Shown: positions 42,066 through 53,087, counted from the stretch's first letter. The stretch: 64,000 nucleotides of DNA from Pseudomonadota bacterium (GCA_021820845.1 JAKADC010000004.1:1-64000), one strand, 5' to 3'. A program made the numbers and translations. Notes: generated by a model from the letters alone, not told the origin.

Positions 42066-43307
42066 TTACTGGGTCAGCAACCAAAGGTAGGCGCTTGTTA
42101 TCGCCAGACTGATCAGGCTAACCGGAACCCCAAGCTTGGCGTGCTCTACCCAATCGATCCTGATGCCGTTGCGTGCCGCCTCGTTCACCACGATGATGTT
42201 GGCGATGCTGCCGACAATCAGAAGATTTCCCGCCAGGGTGCTGGAGAGAGCCAGCACCGTCCCGGCGTGTTCGCCCATCGTCGTCGGCAACAGCAGCATG
42301 ACGGCGGGCACGTTGGAAACGACATTGCTGAGAACAAAACTGGTCGCGAGGAGCGGCCCTTGCGAACGCAGGTCGAAGCCATGGGATGCGAGCGCGTCCA
42401 CCACGCGGGAGGGAAGTCCCGTCTGCTGCATGGCGTGATTGACCACGAACAGCCCCATGAAAAGGATCAGCAATTGCCAGTCCACAAGGCCGAGCATCTT
42501 GCGCGAATGGAGGCTGCGACTGGTTAGGAGCAGCCCGGCGCCAGCCAAGGCCATCAGTTCGCGCGGCCAGGGCGCGAACAGGAAGCACGCGAAAAGGGCT
42601 GCAGAAACCGCCAGTCCCTTCCCGGTTTGCCATCGATTGAGGGAGGCTTCTTGCCTGTCATGGCCTTCGCTGGCCGCTGCCGCGGAATAGTTCGCGACAA
42701 TCCAGCCCTGGCGACGCGCAAAGGCCACGATGAGGGCCCAGGTCGCGAACAGGCTCAGCACGACTGGAAGGGATGCGACCAGAAGATACCGGCCGAATGA
42801 CAGATTGAGCGTTTGGCCGATCAGCATGCTTTGGGGATTTCCGATGAGCGTCGCCGCGGAGCCGATATTGGCTGCGCAGGCGGTGGCAATCAGGAAGGGT
42901 ATGGGATTGAGCCGCCTGGAAAGGCATATTTCCGCGAGTACCGGCGCTATCGCCAGGCAGACGACGTCGTTGCTGAATACTGCAGAGAGCGCCGCGGCAA
43001 TGGCAATGATGGTGCCCAGGAGCATCGAAGGGCGAACGTTCAGCATGCCGGCTCGACGTGTCACCCAGGGATAGAAGCCGCCCAAGCGAAGCTGCGCGGA
43101 GATCACCATGAAGGAAAACAGCAATATCAACGTCGGAGCATGCAACGACCGATAGGCTTCATCGACGCTCATCGATCGCGATGCAACGAGAACAATGGCC
43201 CCGAGCAACGCAATGCCGGTTCGGTCTAATCGCAGAAACGGAAGTCCGCCGAAGAGCATTCCCAGGTAGACGAGCAGGAATACAAGAACAACGAGCGAAG
43301 TCATCAT
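42066..43307 (-). CDS. ArsB/CitM-type ion transporter (IT superfamily)
   Basis: 413-residue protein with about eleven membrane helices. The two IT-superfamily signature regions are visible: FSNDVVCLAIAPVLAEICLS with NIGSAATLIGNPQSMLIG, and LSNVVSNVPAVMLLLP with GSIANIIVVNEAARN. Family members include ArsB, NhaD, CitM and SLC13-like anion transporters. The pattern, with NPQS and no citrate-specific motif, leans to the ArsB/Na+:H+ side, but the substrate cannot be told. Two consecutive ATG codons (43307 and 43304) can start it. Confidence 0.85.
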   Translation of the reverse strand: MMTSLVVLVFLLVYLGMLFGGLPFLRLDRTGIALLGAIVLVASRSMSVDEAYRSLHAPTLILLFSFMVISAQLRLGGFYPWVTRRAGMLNVRPSMLLGTIIAIAAALSAVFSNDVVCLAIAPVLAEICLSRRLNPIPFLIATACAANIGSAATLIGNPQSMLIGQTLNLSFGRYLLVASLPVVLSLFATWALIVAFARRQGWIVANYSAAAASEGHDRQEASLNRWQTGKGLAVSAALFACFLFAPWPRELMALAGAGLLLTSRSLHSRKMLGLVDWQLLILFMGLFVVNHAMQQTGLPSRVVDALASHGFDLRSQGPLLATSFVLSNVVSNVPAVMLLLPTTMGEHAGTVLALSSTLAGNLLIVGSIANIIVVNEAARNGIRIDWVEHAKLGVPVSLISLAITSAYLWLLTQ

Positions 43308-43490
43308 GATCCGAGGCGGCGTGAATTGGTCATCGAGCTACTCGGCATGTGGTTTGCCCTCGGAAAACGCGGGCAGGACCGGGGTATGCAGGGAGGCGGG
43401 CATGTGAACGCCGATATCGAACGCCATTGTAGGGAATCCGCTCGGGTGCGGCGCTGTTAAAATGCGGCCTTTCGCATTGCGGGGGTGGGC

Positions 43491-43988
43491 ATGATGAACG
43501 CGCCTCAGGTTGGGGTGGTGATGGGGTCTTCCAGCGACTGGGAGGTGATGAAGCATGCGGCGACGCTGCTCGCGCAGTTCGGCATCCCCTTCGAGAAGCG
43601 CGTGGTCTCCGCGCACCGCACCCCCGACCTCCTGTACGACTACGCCGCTGCCGCCGAGGCGCGCGGACTCAAGGCGATCATCGCCGGCGCCGGCGGCGCG
43701 GCCCACCTCCCCGGCATGCTCGCGGCCAAGACGATCGTGCCGGTTCTCGGCGTGCCGGTGCCGTCGAAATACCTCAAGGGCATGGATTCGCTGCTGTCCA
43801 TCGTGCAGATGCCGAAGGGCATCCCGGTCGCCACCTTCGCCATCGGCGAAGCGGGCGCGGCCAACGCGGCGCTGTTCGCCGCGGCACTGATCGCGCGCCA
43901 CGACAGCGCGCTCGCCGGCAAGCTCGCCGACTTCCGGCGCGCGCAGTCCGATTCCGTGCTGGCCATGGAACTGCCCGATGTCGAGTAA
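43491..43988 (+). CDS. purE: PurE, N5-CAIR mutase
   Basis: 165-residue class I PurE. It moves the carboxylate of N5-carboxyaminoimidazole ribonucleotide to give CAIR in purine synthesis. The active-site signatures [12 protein letters not shown] and [15 protein letters not shown] are complete. Starts at 43491 or 43494 (ATGATG) lie behind a GGGGGTGGG purine tract; a GTG at 43485 is also open. A -10-like TAAAAT is at 43458-43463. It overlaps purK by 11 bp, in keeping with substrate hand-over between the two enzymes. Confidence 0.97.
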   Translation: MMNAPQVGVVMGSSSDWEVMKHAATLLAQFGIPFEKRVVSAHRTPDLLYDYAAAAEARGLKAIIAGAGGAAHLPGMLAAKTIVPVLGVPVPSKYLKGMDSLLSIVQMPKGIPVATFAIGEAGAANAALFAAALIARHDSALAGKLADFRRAQSDSVLAMELPDVE

Positions 43989-45114
43989 GGCACTGCCCAT
44001 CCTGCCGGGTGCGACGCTCGGCATCCTCGGCGGCGGCCAGCTCGGCCGCATGTTCACCATCGCCGCCCGCACCATGGGCTACAAGGTCATGGTGCTCGAC
44101 CCCGACTTCGCCAGTCCCGCCGGGCAGATGGCCGACGTCCACCTGCAGGCCGACTACACCGACCACGGCGCGCTGAAGCAGCTCGGCGCAGCGTGCGCCG
44201 CCGTCACCACCGAATTCGAGAATGTCCCGGCGGCGAGCCTCATCGAACTGGCGAACCATTGCCGGGTGTCGCCCGGCGCCCAATGCGTCGCCATCGCGCA
44301 GGACCGCAGCCACGAGAAATCCTGGCTCGCCGAGAACGGCTTCGCCACGGCGCCCTTCGCGCTGGTCTACAACGAGGGCGACCTCGACCAGGGCATCGCC
44401 GACACCGGCGCCCCCGCGCTCCTGAAGGTTGCGCGCTTCGGCTACGACGGCAAAGGCCAGGCGCGGGTCAACAGCCTTGAAGAGGCGCGCGCCGCGTTCC
44501 GCGAATTCGGCGGGCAGCCCTGCGTGCTGGAAGGCTTCGTCGAGCTGGAACGCGAGGTGTCGGTGGTGCTGGCGCGCGACGATGCGGGCGAGTGCGCGCT
44601 GTTCCCGGTGGCCGAGAACCGCCACGAGAACGGCATCCTCGACGTCTCCATCGTCCCCGCCCGCGTGCCCGGTGCGCTCGCGGAAGCGGCATGCAGCATG
44701 GCGCGCGACGTCGCCGGCACGCTCGGCTACGTCGGCGTGATGGCCGTCGAGTTCTTCGTCGCCGGCGGCCGCCTGCTGGTCAACGAAATCGCCCCGCGTC
44801 CCCACAACTCCGGGCACTACACGCTCGACGCCTGCGTCACCGACCAGTTCGAGCAGCAGGTGCGCGCGCTGTGCGGACTGCCGCTGGGCGACACGCGCCT
44901 GCTGTCGCCGGTGGCGATGGTCAACATCCTGGGCGACCGCTGGCGCGACGGCGGCCCGAATTGGGGCGCGCTGCTCGCGCACCCGAACATCAAGCTGCAC
45001 CTGTACGGCAAGGAAACGGCGCGAGCGGGCCGCAAGATGGGACATTTCAACGTCCTCGACGCCGACCTCGACGCCGCATTGCGGCTCGCCGAACAGATGC
45101 GCCATGCGCTTTAG
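43978..45114 (+). CDS. purK: PurK, N5-CAIR synthase
   Basis: 378-residue ATP-grasp enzyme that joins bicarbonate to AIR using ATP. Landmarks: [20 protein letters not shown] at the start, the [15 protein letters not shown] loop, [13 protein letters not shown], and [18 protein letters not shown]. It overlaps purE by 11 bp. Its TAG stop (45112-45114) lies inside the first unit of a three-copy 27-bp tandem repeat, so the last residues and the start of the next gene share repeat DNA. Confidence 0.97.
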   Translation: MSSKALPILPGATLGILGGGQLGRMFTIAARTMGYKVMVLDPDFASPAGQMADVHLQADYTDHGALKQLGAACAAVTTEFENVPAASLIELANHCRVSPGAQCVAIAQDRSHEKSWLAENGFATAPFALVYNEGDLDQGIADTGAPALLKVARFGYDGKGQARVNSLEEARAAFREFGGQPCVLEGFVELEREVSVVLARDDAGECALFPVAENRHENGILDVSIVPARVPGALAEAACSMARDVAGTLGYVGVMAVEFFVAGGRLLVNEIAPRPHNSGHYTLDACVTDQFEQQVRALCGLPLGDTRLLSPVAMVNILGDRWRDGGPNWGALLAHPNIKLHLYGKETARAGRKMGHFNVLDADLDAALRLAEQMRHAL

Positions 45115-45622
45115 CGCATTCTTTAAGGCCAAGCGCTTTAGCGCATCCTTTAGGGTTAGGCGCTTTAGCGCATTCTTCACGCCCCGACGCAACGGCGCGG
45201 TCGCAAGGCGAAGCGCCCTGGCGCTGCTCGCGCCGTCCGCCCTCGCCAGCGCGGCAGGCGGCACCGCGTCGCTGCCGCTGCATATCGGCCCCCACGTCTT
45301 CCACGTCGAAGTCGCCGCCACCGCGCAGCAACGTCAGCACGGCCTTATGGGGCGCACCCATCTTGCCGCCGACGGCGGCATGCTGTTCGTGTTCGAGCAG
45401 CCGGGACGGTATTGCTTCTGGATGCGCGACACGCCCCTGCCGCTGACGATCGCGTTCATCGACGCGGCCGGCCGCATCGCCGGCATCGACGACATGCAGC
45501 CGCGAAGCGAGGCGTCGCACTGTCCGTCCGTGAAGATCCGCTACGCCCTGGAAGTGCGGCAAGGCGAATTCCGCCGGCGCGGGATACGCGCCCCGGCGCA
45601 GGTAAGCGGCTTGCCCCGTTAG
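45104..45622 (+). CDS. DUF192 exported protein
   Basis: 172-residue protein with a DUF192 domain: the FHVEVAATAQQRQHGLMGRT start, GGMLFVFEQPGRYCFWMRDT, and PLTIAFIDAAGRIAGIDDMQ. These small beta-sheet proteins are often exported; their role is unknown. The first 29 residues are made by the tandem repeat ([20 protein letters not shown]) and do not look like a natural N-terminus; a hydrophobic segment follows (RSALALLAPSALASAAGG) that would serve as a signal peptide. The true start may lie after the repeats, though no good ATG or GTG is seen there. Confidence 0.8.
   Translation: MRFSAFFKAKRFSASFRVRRFSAFFTPRRNGAVARRSALALLAPSALASAAGGTASLPLHIGPHVFHVEVAATAQQRQHGLMGRTHLAADGGMLFVFEQPGRYCFWMRDTPLPLTIAFIDAAGRIAGIDDMQPRSEASHCPSVKIRYALEVRQGEFRRRGIRAPAQVSGLPR
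45106..45186. repeat. Three 27-bp tandem repeats with an internal palindrome
   Basis: Units at 45106-45132, 45133-45159 and 45160-45186. Each begins with GCGCTTTAGCGC, an inverted repeat (GCGCT-TT-AGCGC), followed by ATTCTTTA or a close variant. The array spans the purK stop codon and the first codons of the DUF192 gene, where it encodes (K/R)RFSAFF-like units. Confidence 0.8.
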
Positions 45623-45657
45623 AGGCCAAGCGCAATCGATTTCTGGAGCGCGGGGCG

Positions 45658-46695
45658 CTATTCCACCGCGCTGATCGAGCGAATCGTCAGCTCGCCCTCG
45701 ACGCCGCCCCCCTCCACCCGCAGCACGCGCACCGGCAGATAGTGCCGGTCGACGGCGAGCCAGATTTCGAAGCGCTCGTCGTCGCTCGCCACGCGTGCGA
45801 GGTGCAGCGTGCGCAGCGGGCCGAGCGCCGTATCCAGCGTTTCTTCGCCACGCACCGCATAAGTGTAGTCACGCAGCTTCTTGCCGTTGAACACGGTGCT
45901 GGTGAGCTGCCCGTCGGGCGGTGGTGCCGTCAGCGCGAGCTGGAAAATCAGGCTCAGCACGTCCTGGACGTCGCCGTGATAGGTGAAATGGCGCGGTTCG
46001 CCCTGCGACGCGATCAGGGTGATGTCGTTGTGCGCCGCGTCGAAGCGCGCGCTGCTCTGCTTGTCGCCACGCTGATCCCAGAATTCCTCCGGCTGCAGAC
46101 CGCGCGGCGTGATGCGGCCGCGGCTGGTCTGCACGAAACGCCCGCGGTAGAAAAGGCCCGTGAGGCCCGTCGCCCCCGCCACGCTGGTGAGCGTGTAGTG
46201 CGTGCCGTCGTTCACCCACAGCAGCGTCTGCTCGCCCGACGCCAGGCCGTAGCGCAGCCGGTAATGCAGATCGAGCCGTTTGGGCAGCGGATTCAACGGC
46301 GGCGGGGGGGGTTCGGCGGGGGGCGGCGGGGCCGCGTCGGGGGCGCGCTCGGGGGGCGCCGCCGTGACAGTCGCGCGGCTGGCGTCAGCGACGGCGGTCG
46401 CGTCGGCATCGGCGGCGGGCGGTTCGGCAGCGGTTTCCGAGCGCGGGCGAGGTTCCGCAACCTTCGGCCGCACGGGCGGCCGGCGCGCGGCGGGCTCGGG
46501 ACGCGCGGGACGGGGTGGTGAAGCAGCGACCGCAGGTGGCGGTGGCGGCGCCGAAACCAGCCGCACATCCAGCGGCGGCGTCTCGGCCGGTGCCTTCCAC
46601 CGCGGCAGCCGCCAGTCGAAGCCGCCCAGGATGCCGACGTGCAGGAGCAGCGAAACCGCCAGGGCCGCCCACCACGGTCGAGCGCTGCGCCTCAT
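45658..46695 (-). CDS. DUF3108 protein with TonB-like N-terminus
   Basis: 345-residue protein. An N-terminal membrane anchor (WAALAVSLLLHVGILGGFDW) carries a histidine as TonB anchors do. A long Pro/Ala-rich linker (about 45-135, PPPPPAVAASPPRPARPEPA and PPPPAEPPPPPLNPLP) spans the periplasm, and a DUF3108 domain (about 140-345) follows. It is the last of a purM-purN-DUF3108-DUF3108 series and lies 22 bp after the sister gene. Function unknown. The frame is unambiguous because the Pro-rich linker is open only here. Confidence 0.85.
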   Translation of the reverse strand: MRRSARPWWAALAVSLLLHVGILGGFDWRLPRWKAPAETPPLDVRLVSAPPPPPAVAASPPRPARPEPAARRPPVRPKVAEPRPRSETAAEPPAADADATAVADASRATVTAAPPERAPDAAPPPPAEPPPPPLNPLPKRLDLHYRLRYGLASGEQTLLWVNDGTHYTLTSVAGATGLTGLFYRGRFVQTSRGRITPRGLQPEEFWDQRGDKQSSARFDAAHNDITLIASQGEPRHFTYHGDVQDVLSLIFQLALTAPPPDGQLTSTVFNGKKLRDYTYAVRGEETLDTALGPLRTLHLARVASDDERFEIWLAVDRHYLPVRVLRVEGGGVEGELTIRSISAVE

Positions 46696-46717
46696 CTTGG
46701 CTAGCGCCCTGCTCCGC

Positions 46718-47416
46718 TCAGCGCCTGACCGTGGCGCGCACCAGGCGCTGCTCGACGGTGACGCCGTCTTCGCTCACGCGGATCCGCACCGGCAGATTGT
46801 TGCGGGCCGGGGCCACCCACACGGTGATGGCCTTTTCGTCGGGCTTTTGCGTGATGCGCTGATATTGCTGCGTCGCCAGCGCGCCCATCGGCGTCTGGAT
46901 GTCGCCGCCCGCGCTCCGCGCGTAGTGGTAGTCGTTGAGATCGCGTCCGCTCACGACCTGCACGCTGTAGTCCGCGGGCAGGCGCGGGGCGAACATGAAC
47001 TGATAGACCTGCGACAACTGGTCCTGCGCGCCGTCCCTGAGGCCGTCGACCCGCCGCGTTTCCCCTTTGTACTCGTACGTGATGCTGTGCTGCTTCCAGT
47101 CGAGCCGCGCGGTCGCAAGCTTGTTCGGCGCATCGCTGCGGGCATGCTGGAATTGCGCGGGCCGCAGGCCTTTCGGCGTCACGGCGCCGGTGCTTTCCAG
47201 ACGGATGTTGCCCGGCCACAGCATCTGCAGCGGACCCGTCGCGCGGGTTTCGCTCGTAAGCGTGTAGCGGCTTCCGACGCGGGTGAAGGTGTCGGTCACC
47301 TGGCCGAGCTTGACGCCGTTGCGGTACAGCTCGTACGTCACGTTCATCCGGGTCGGGCCCACGGCATGCGCGGTTCCTGCGATCAGGCTGGCGGCCAGCA
47401 AGAGAAATTTGATCAT
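46718..47416 (-). CDS. DUF3108 periplasmic protein
   Basis: 232-residue exported protein: signal peptide (MIKFLLLAASLIAGTAHAVG) and a DUF3108 domain (MNVTYELYRNGVKLGQVTDT, GRDLNDYHYARSAGGDIQTP, ITVWVAPARNNLPVRIRV). It is a beta-rich paralogue of the C-terminal domain of its neighbour. The ATG at 47416 is preferred (AGGAA eight bases upstream); a GTG at 47422 that overlaps the purN stop as GTGA is the alternative. The pair is common downstream of purN in betaproteobacteria; the role is unknown. Confidence 0.87.
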   Translation of the reverse strand: MIKFLLLAASLIAGTAHAVGPTRMNVTYELYRNGVKLGQVTDTFTRVGSRYTLTSETRATGPLQMLWPGNIRLESTGAVTPKGLRPAQFQHARSDAPNKLATARLDWKQHSITYEYKGETRRVDGLRDGAQDQLSQVYQFMFAPRLPADYSVQVVSGRDLNDYHYARSAGGDIQTPMGALATQQYQRITQKPDEKAITVWVAPARNNLPVRIRVSEDGVTVEQRLVRATVRR

Positions 47417-47418
47417 CG

Positions 47419-48047
47419 TCACGTTCCTGGGGATAACACAGACTGTGACGTCGAATCGTCCTTCAAGTTTACGCGGCCATGCGAATTGACGAGCCTGCCC
47501 TCGGCAAACCAGCGGATGGCCTGCGGGTAGATGCGGTGTTCCTGCGCCAAGACGCGCGCCGCCAGCGAATCCGGCGTATCGTCCGCCCGCACCGGCACCG
47601 CGGCCTGGATGACGATGGGGCCGTGATCGAGATCGGCGGTGACGAAGTGCACCGTGCAGCCGTGGATCTTCACCCCCTCTTCCAGCGCCCGCTCGTGGGT
47701 TTTCAGCCCCGGGAACATGGGCAGCAGCGAGGGATGGATGTTCAGCAGACGGCCTTCGAAACGGGCGATGAAGGCCGGGCTGAGGATGCGCATGTAGCCG
47801 GCGAGCACCACCAGGTCGGGACGATGGCGTTCGATCTCGTCGCCCAGCATGGCATCGAAAAGCACGCGGTCGGGATGCGCGGTGTGATCGAGCGCGACGG
47901 CGGGAATGCCGCGCGAACGCGCGTATTCCAGTCCCGCGGCCTGCGGCCGGTTGCTGATGACCGCGACGATGTCGATCGGCAGCTGCGCCTCGGCGATCGC
48001 CCGGAAATTGCTGCCGCGCCCGGACAGCAGCACGACGACCTTGCAGG

Positions 48048-48051
<4 letters not shown>
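47419..48051 (-). CDS. purN: PurN, glycinamide ribonucleotide formyltransferase
   Basis: 210-residue folate-dependent GAR transformylase of purine synthesis. Visible: [16 protein letters not shown] at the phosphate-binding start, [21 protein letters not shown] with catalytic N, H and the nearby [15 protein letters not shown] aspartate. It starts with a GTG at 48051 that overlaps the purM stop (GTGA), so PurM and PurN are co-translated; the longer upstream frame lies within purM. Its stop overlaps the DUF3108 start region. Confidence 0.96.
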
Positions 48052-49076
<1,025 letters not shown>

Positions 49077-49117
49077 GGCCGGCTCCAGAATCAAAAAAGT
49101 GCGTTATTTTACCGCCT

Positions 49118-51115
49118 ATGCCTCCGATCCGACGCCCCGGCCTTCCCGGCAACATCCCCTGGCTTGCCTTCGCCGCAGTGCTCGTCACGGGCGGATTGGT
49201 TTACCTGCTGGGCCCCATCCTGACGCCTTTTCTCGCGGGGGCTCTGCTCGCCTACATGTTCGATCCGCTGGTCGACCGCCTGGAAGCGCGCGGGCTGTCG
49301 CGCACGGTGGGGACGGTCGTCGTGATCGCGCTGGCGGGTCTGGCGCTGGCCGCCCTGTTGCTGGTGGCCTTCCCGCTGTTTCAGGGGCAGTTCGTCCAGT
49401 TGTCGGAGCGCGTGCCGGCTGCCCTCGACGCGCTGCAGACCCGCTTTCTGCCGTGGCTGCGGCAGACTTTCGGCATCGCGATCCATTTCGACCCGGCCGC
49501 GCTGAAGAGCTGGCTGGCCGACAAGGCCACCCAGAACGGGGCCGCCTGGCTGCCCTCCCTGCAGACCGGCGCCCTCGCCATCGTCGGTCTGCTGGCCAAC
49601 CTGCTGCTGATCCCGGTGGTGATGTTCTATCTCCTGAAGGACTGGGACCTGCTGGTGGCGCAGGCCGCCGAACTGGCCCCGCGTCCCTGGCTCGGCGCCG
49701 TCCGCCGCATCGCCTGCGCGATGGACGCCGTGGTCGGCGAGTTCCTGCGCGGCCAGCTGTCGGTGATGGGCGCCCTGTCGCTGTATTACGCCGTCGCTTT
49801 GTGGTTCGCCGGGCTGGATTACGCGTTGCCGATCGGGCTTCTCACCGGCGTGCTGTCCTTCGTGCCCTTCCTCGGTTTCGGCCTCGGCATGGCCCTGGCG
49901 TTGCTGGTGGCAGTACTGCAATTTTCCGATTGGACCTCGGTGGCCTGGGTAGCGGGCATCTACCTCGCCGGCCAGGCGCTGGAAAGCTACGTCGTCACGC
50001 CGCGGCTCGTCGGCGAGCGCGTCGGCCTGCACCCGGTGACGGTGATCTTCGCGCTGGCCGCATTCGGCCAGCTGTTCGGCTTCGTCGGCGTGCTCCTCGC
50101 CGTGCCGCTGGCGGCGATCCTGCTGGTGGCGCTGCGCGAATTGCGGGGGGTGTACGAGGCAAGTGCCTTCTACCGCGGCGGCTATAATGCCGGCTCTTCC
50201 GACTCCGCCACGCCCGCCATGCCCGCCCCCCGTCCCGGCCAGCCCCTGTTCGAATCGCGCATCGCCTCGCTCCCGCTGGTGCATCGCGGCAAGGTGCGCG
50301 ACATCTACGCCGTCGGCGACGACAAGCTGCTCATCGTCACGACCGACCGGCTGTCCGCCTTCGACGTGGTGATGCCGACCCCGATTCCCGGCAAGGGCGA
50401 GGTGCTGACGAAGGTGTCGGCATTCTGGTTCGACAAGCTGAAGAACATCGTGCCGAGCCAGGCGCTCGACATCGCGCCGGAGTCGGTCGTCGCCGAAGAC
50501 GAACGCGACCAGGTGGCCGGCCGCGCCATCGTCGTGAGGAAACTGAAGGCGCTCCCGGTCGAAGCCATCGTGCGCGGGTATCTGGTCGGCTCGGGCTGGA
50601 AGGAATACCAGGCCAGCCAGTCGGTGTGCGGCATCCGCTTGCCCGCAGGCCTCGCGCAGGCCGATCGCCTGCCGGAGCCTATCTTCACCCCGTCGACCAA
50701 GGCGGCGGTCGGCGCGCACGACGAGAACATCGCGTTCGCCCACGTGGCCGAACTGATCGGCGAGGATCTCGCCGCGCAGGTGCGCGACGTCAGTCTTGCG
50801 CTGTACAAGTCCGCCGCGGCGTATGCGCTCACGCGCGGCATCATCATCGCCGACACCAAGTTCGAGTTCGGGCTGGACGAAGCCGGCGCGCTGGTATGGA
50901 TCGACGAGGCGCTGACGCCGGATTCATCGCGCTTCTGGCCGGCCGACGATTACCGGCCGGGCAGCAATCCGCCCAGCTTCGACAAGCAGTTCGTGCGCGA
51001 CTGGCTGGAGGCCAGCGGCTGGAACAAGCGGGCCCCGGGGCCGGCGCTGCCCCCCGAGATCGTCGCCCGGACCAGCGAGAAATACCGCGAAGCGATGGCG
51101 CGGCTGCTGGGCTGA
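49118..51115 (+). CDS. AI-2E/PerM-type permease continuing in frame into PurC
   Basis: One open frame of 665 codons with no stop. The first about 350 residues are an AI-2E transporter (PerM family) with about eight helices: [54 protein letters not shown], and the end [21 protein letters not shown] short linker ([14 protein letters not shown]) leads into complete PurC (from 50219). The PerM part might export a small metabolite or protons. The lack of a stop could be a true fusion, a lost stop codon or a sequencing error; read codon by codon from 50102 to 50221 no stop occurs. The start at 49118 is the first methionine before the first helix. Confidence 0.8.
   Translation: MPPIRRPGLPGNIPWLAFAAVLVTGGLVYLLGPILTPFLAGALLAYMFDPLVDRLEARGLSRTVGTVVVIALAGLALAALLLVAFPLFQGQFVQLSERVPAALDALQTRFLPWLRQTFGIAIHFDPAALKSWLADKATQNGAAWLPSLQTGALAIVGLLANLLLIPVVMFYLLKDWDLLVAQAAELAPRPWLGAVRRIACAMDAVVGEFLRGQLSVMGALSLYYAVALWFAGLDYALPIGLLTGVLSFVPFLGFGLGMALALLVAVLQFSDWTSVAWVAGIYLAGQALESYVVTPRLVGERVGLHPVTVIFALAAFGQLFGFVGVLLAVPLAAILLVALRELRGVYEASAFYRGGYNAGSSDSATPAMPAPRPGQPLFESRIASLPLVHRGKVRDIYAVGDDKLLIVTTDRLSAFDVVMPTPIPGKGEVLTKVSAFWFDKLKNIVPSQALDIAPESVVAEDERDQVAGRAIVVRKLKALPVEAIVRGYLVGSGWKEYQASQSVCGIRLPAGLAQADRLPEPIFTPSTKAAVGAHDENIAFAHVAELIGEDLAAQVRDVSLALYKSAAAYALTRGIIIADTKFEFGLDEAGALVWIDEALTPDSSRFWPADDYRPGSNPPSFDKQFVRDWLEASGWNKRAPGPALPPEIVARTSEKYREAMARLLG
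50219..51115 (+). CDS. purC: PurC, SAICAR synthetase (part of or internal to the permease frame)
   Basis: 298-residue SAICAR synthase from the internal ATG at 50219. It joins aspartate to CAIR with ATP. Visible: [70 protein letters not shown] and [13 protein letters not shown]. Its length matches stand-alone bacterial PurC of the yeast-like type. A TATAAT at 50183-50188 may be a -10 box for separate transcription, but no good -35 or Shine-Dalgarno was found, so the product may be made only as a fusion with the permease. Confidence 0.9.
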   Translation: MPAPRPGQPLFESRIASLPLVHRGKVRDIYAVGDDKLLIVTTDRLSAFDVVMPTPIPGKGEVLTKVSAFWFDKLKNIVPSQALDIAPESVVAEDERDQVAGRAIVVRKLKALPVEAIVRGYLVGSGWKEYQASQSVCGIRLPAGLAQADRLPEPIFTPSTKAAVGAHDENIAFAHVAELIGEDLAAQVRDVSLALYKSAAAYALTRGIIIADTKFEFGLDEAGALVWIDEALTPDSSRFWPADDYRPGSNPPSFDKQFVRDWLEASGWNKRAPGPALPPEIVARTSEKYREAMARLLG

Positions 51116-51116
51116 C

Positions 51117-51866
51117 TTATTTCAGGGTGTCGTTCAGAAACGCGGCAACGGTTTCAACCATCTCTTCCTCGTGCCCGGTATAGAAATGGTCGGCATGGGG
51201 CATCACGACCTGCCTCGAGCGGCTGTCGGCCAGACTGGCCCGGCGCTTCGCCGCGCCCGCCTGCACCGGCGGCAGGTCGTTGTCGCCATACATATCCAGA
51301 ATCGGCAGCTTCAGCCGGCGATAGTCATCCTGCTGCAGCCCCAGGCTCGCCCACGCCTTCACCGACGTGTCGGGTTTGCCCGACAGGTACACACGGCTCA
51401 TGCGCGACCCCATGCTGTGTGAGACGATTGCCAGATCCGTATAGCCCTTCGCCTTGAGGAAATCGACGGCTTGGGCGATGCGCTCGGCCGCCTCGGGGAA
51501 AGTCGGCGGATAGGCCGTTCCCGGCGCATCGGCGGCGAGCACGGGCATCTGGATCGAAAGGGTGGCAAAACCGCGATCGGCAAGCTCGGTGCGCAGCGTG
51601 CCAATCAAGCCCCAGTCGGGATGGATTCCCATGCCATGTACGACGATGGCGGCGCGGTGCCCTTCGGCGGGCGTGAACAGCGCAAGAAACTTGTGATGGC
51701 CGCGCGGCGTTTGCAGATAGACCGGGTCGCCGACGACCACGCCGGGCACGACCTCGTCCGCCCACTTCTTCTCGCGGCCGTAATCGGCGGCCGGTGCCGC
51801 GAACGCCGCGAGGGAAAACAGCGCGGCCAAGGCGGCCGCCAGCCGAAACCATAGGTTTTGCTTCAT
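51117..51866 (-). CDS. Exported alpha/beta-hydrolase (DUF3530-like)
   Basis: 249-residue protein with a signal peptide (FRLAAALAALFSLAAFAAPA) and an alpha/beta-hydrolase fold: an oxyanion-type HGMGIHPDW, nucleophile elbow SHSMGS, acid region DMYGDNDLP, and the C-terminal HADHFYTGHEEEM histidine. It probably works in the periplasm as an esterase or lipase-like enzyme. It converges with purC, the stops being one base apart, and diverges from rpfG. Substrate unknown. Confidence 0.83.
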   Translation of the reverse strand: MKQNLWFRLAAALAALFSLAAFAAPAADYGREKKWADEVVPGVVVGDPVYLQTPRGHHKFLALFTPAEGHRAAIVVHGMGIHPDWGLIGTLRTELADRGFATLSIQMPVLAADAPGTAYPPTFPEAAERIAQAVDFLKAKGYTDLAIVSHSMGSRMSRVYLSGKPDTSVKAWASLGLQQDDYRRLKLPILDMYGDNDLPPVQAGAAKRRASLADSRSRQVVMPHADHFYTGHEEEMVETVAAFLNDTLK

Positions 51867-51955
51867 ATCGGTTCACCGTGGGATTAAAGTAAACATTTCC
51901 TTCACCCGATAATTCTATCGAAACCGTGGTCTGATCAACCGTCAAGGTAAACAAA

Positions 51956-53068
51956 GTGACCCTCAAGCTGTTGCGCCTCGTGCCTCCTTCCGAATCGCCA
52001 ACGTCGCAGCGCGACGCACGTCCTCGCGAAAGCGCGCGCGTCGTCATCGTCGACGACCGCAGCACGGCACGCAATCTTCTGGAAGGGCTGGCCCGCACGC
52101 TGGAGCCCGGGGTGATCGTCGACACCTACGCCGATCCGGCGGAGGCGCTGGCGCACATGCAGCACCATACGCCCGACCTCATCATCACCGACTACCGCAT
52201 GCCCGGCATGGACGGCATCGAGTTCACCCGCCGCATCCGCGCGGAGCGCCGCCTGAGCGACGTGCCCATCGTCATCGTCACCGTGGTCGAAGACCGCCAG
52301 ATCCGTTACCAGGCGCTGGAGAACGGCGCGACGGATTTCCTGACCCGGCCCATCGACCCGCAGGAATGCCGCGCCCGCTGTCTCAATCTACTGGCGTTGC
52401 GGCGCAGCCAGAAGCTGGTCGCCGACCGGGCGCTGTGGCTGGAGGATCAGGTTCTGCAGGCGACCCGCGAAGTGCGGACGCGCGAGCGCGAAACCCTGAT
52501 GAAGCTGGCCAAGGCGGGCGAATACCGCGACGAGGAGACCGGCAACCACATTCTCCGGATGTCCCGCTACGCGCGGCTGATCGCCGAGGAGCTCGGCCTC
52601 AGCGCGATGGAATGCGACGAGATCGAGGTGGCCTCGCCGATGCACGACATCGGCAAGATCGGCATTCCCGACCAGATCCTGCTGAAGCCGGGGCAGCATA
52701 CGCCCGAGGAGCGCGAGATCATGCGGCGCCACCCCCTCATCGGCCACGAGATCCTGGACGGCAGCCCGTCGCGTTATCTCCAGGTCGGCGCGATCATCGC
52801 GCTCGGCCACCACGAAAGATTCGACGGCACCGGCTACCCGCACAAGCTGGCGGGCGACGCGATTCCACTGCAGGCGCGCATCGTGGCCGTGGCCGACGTG
52901 TTCGACGCCCTCACCTCCAAGCGGCCCTACAAGGGCGCCTGGCTGTTCGAGGACGCGCTGGAATACCTCCGGGCCGAAAGCGGCCGTCAATTCGATCCTG
53001 CCTGCGTGAGCGCATTCGAACGGCGCATCGACGCGGTGGCGGCCATCATGCGCGTGCTGGGCGATTAG
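51956..53068 (+). CDS. rpfG: RpfG-type response regulator with HD-GYP phosphodiesterase
   Basis: 370-residue two-domain protein. The receiver domain (about 28-150) keeps VDD near the start, phospho-acceptor D79 in IITDYRMPG and a conserved lysine-region change. The HD-GYP domain (about 180-365) has HD at 230-231 (PMHDIGKIGIPD) and HHERFDGTGYP at 285-295, so it should hydrolyse c-di-GMP. Linked to rpfC and rpfF it is the output of DSF signalling. It starts with a GTG at 51956 behind AAGG. It is 19 bp upstream of the sensor kinase. Confidence 0.93.
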   Translation: MTLKLLRLVPPSESPTSQRDARPRESARVVIVDDRSTARNLLEGLARTLEPGVIVDTYADPAEALAHMQHHTPDLIITDYRMPGMDGIEFTRRIRAERRLSDVPIVIVTVVEDRQIRYQALENGATDFLTRPIDPQECRARCLNLLALRRSQKLVADRALWLEDQVLQATREVRTRERETLMKLAKAGEYRDEETGNHILRMSRYARLIAEELGLSAMECDEIEVASPMHDIGKIGIPDQILLKPGQHTPEEREIMRRHPLIGHEILDGSPSRYLQVGAIIALGHHERFDGTGYPHKLAGDAIPLQARIVAVADVFDALTSKRPYKGAWLFEDALEYLRAESGRQFDPACVSAFERRIDAVAAIMRVLGD

Positions 53069-53087
53069 ACGCCGACGCAAGACGCTC

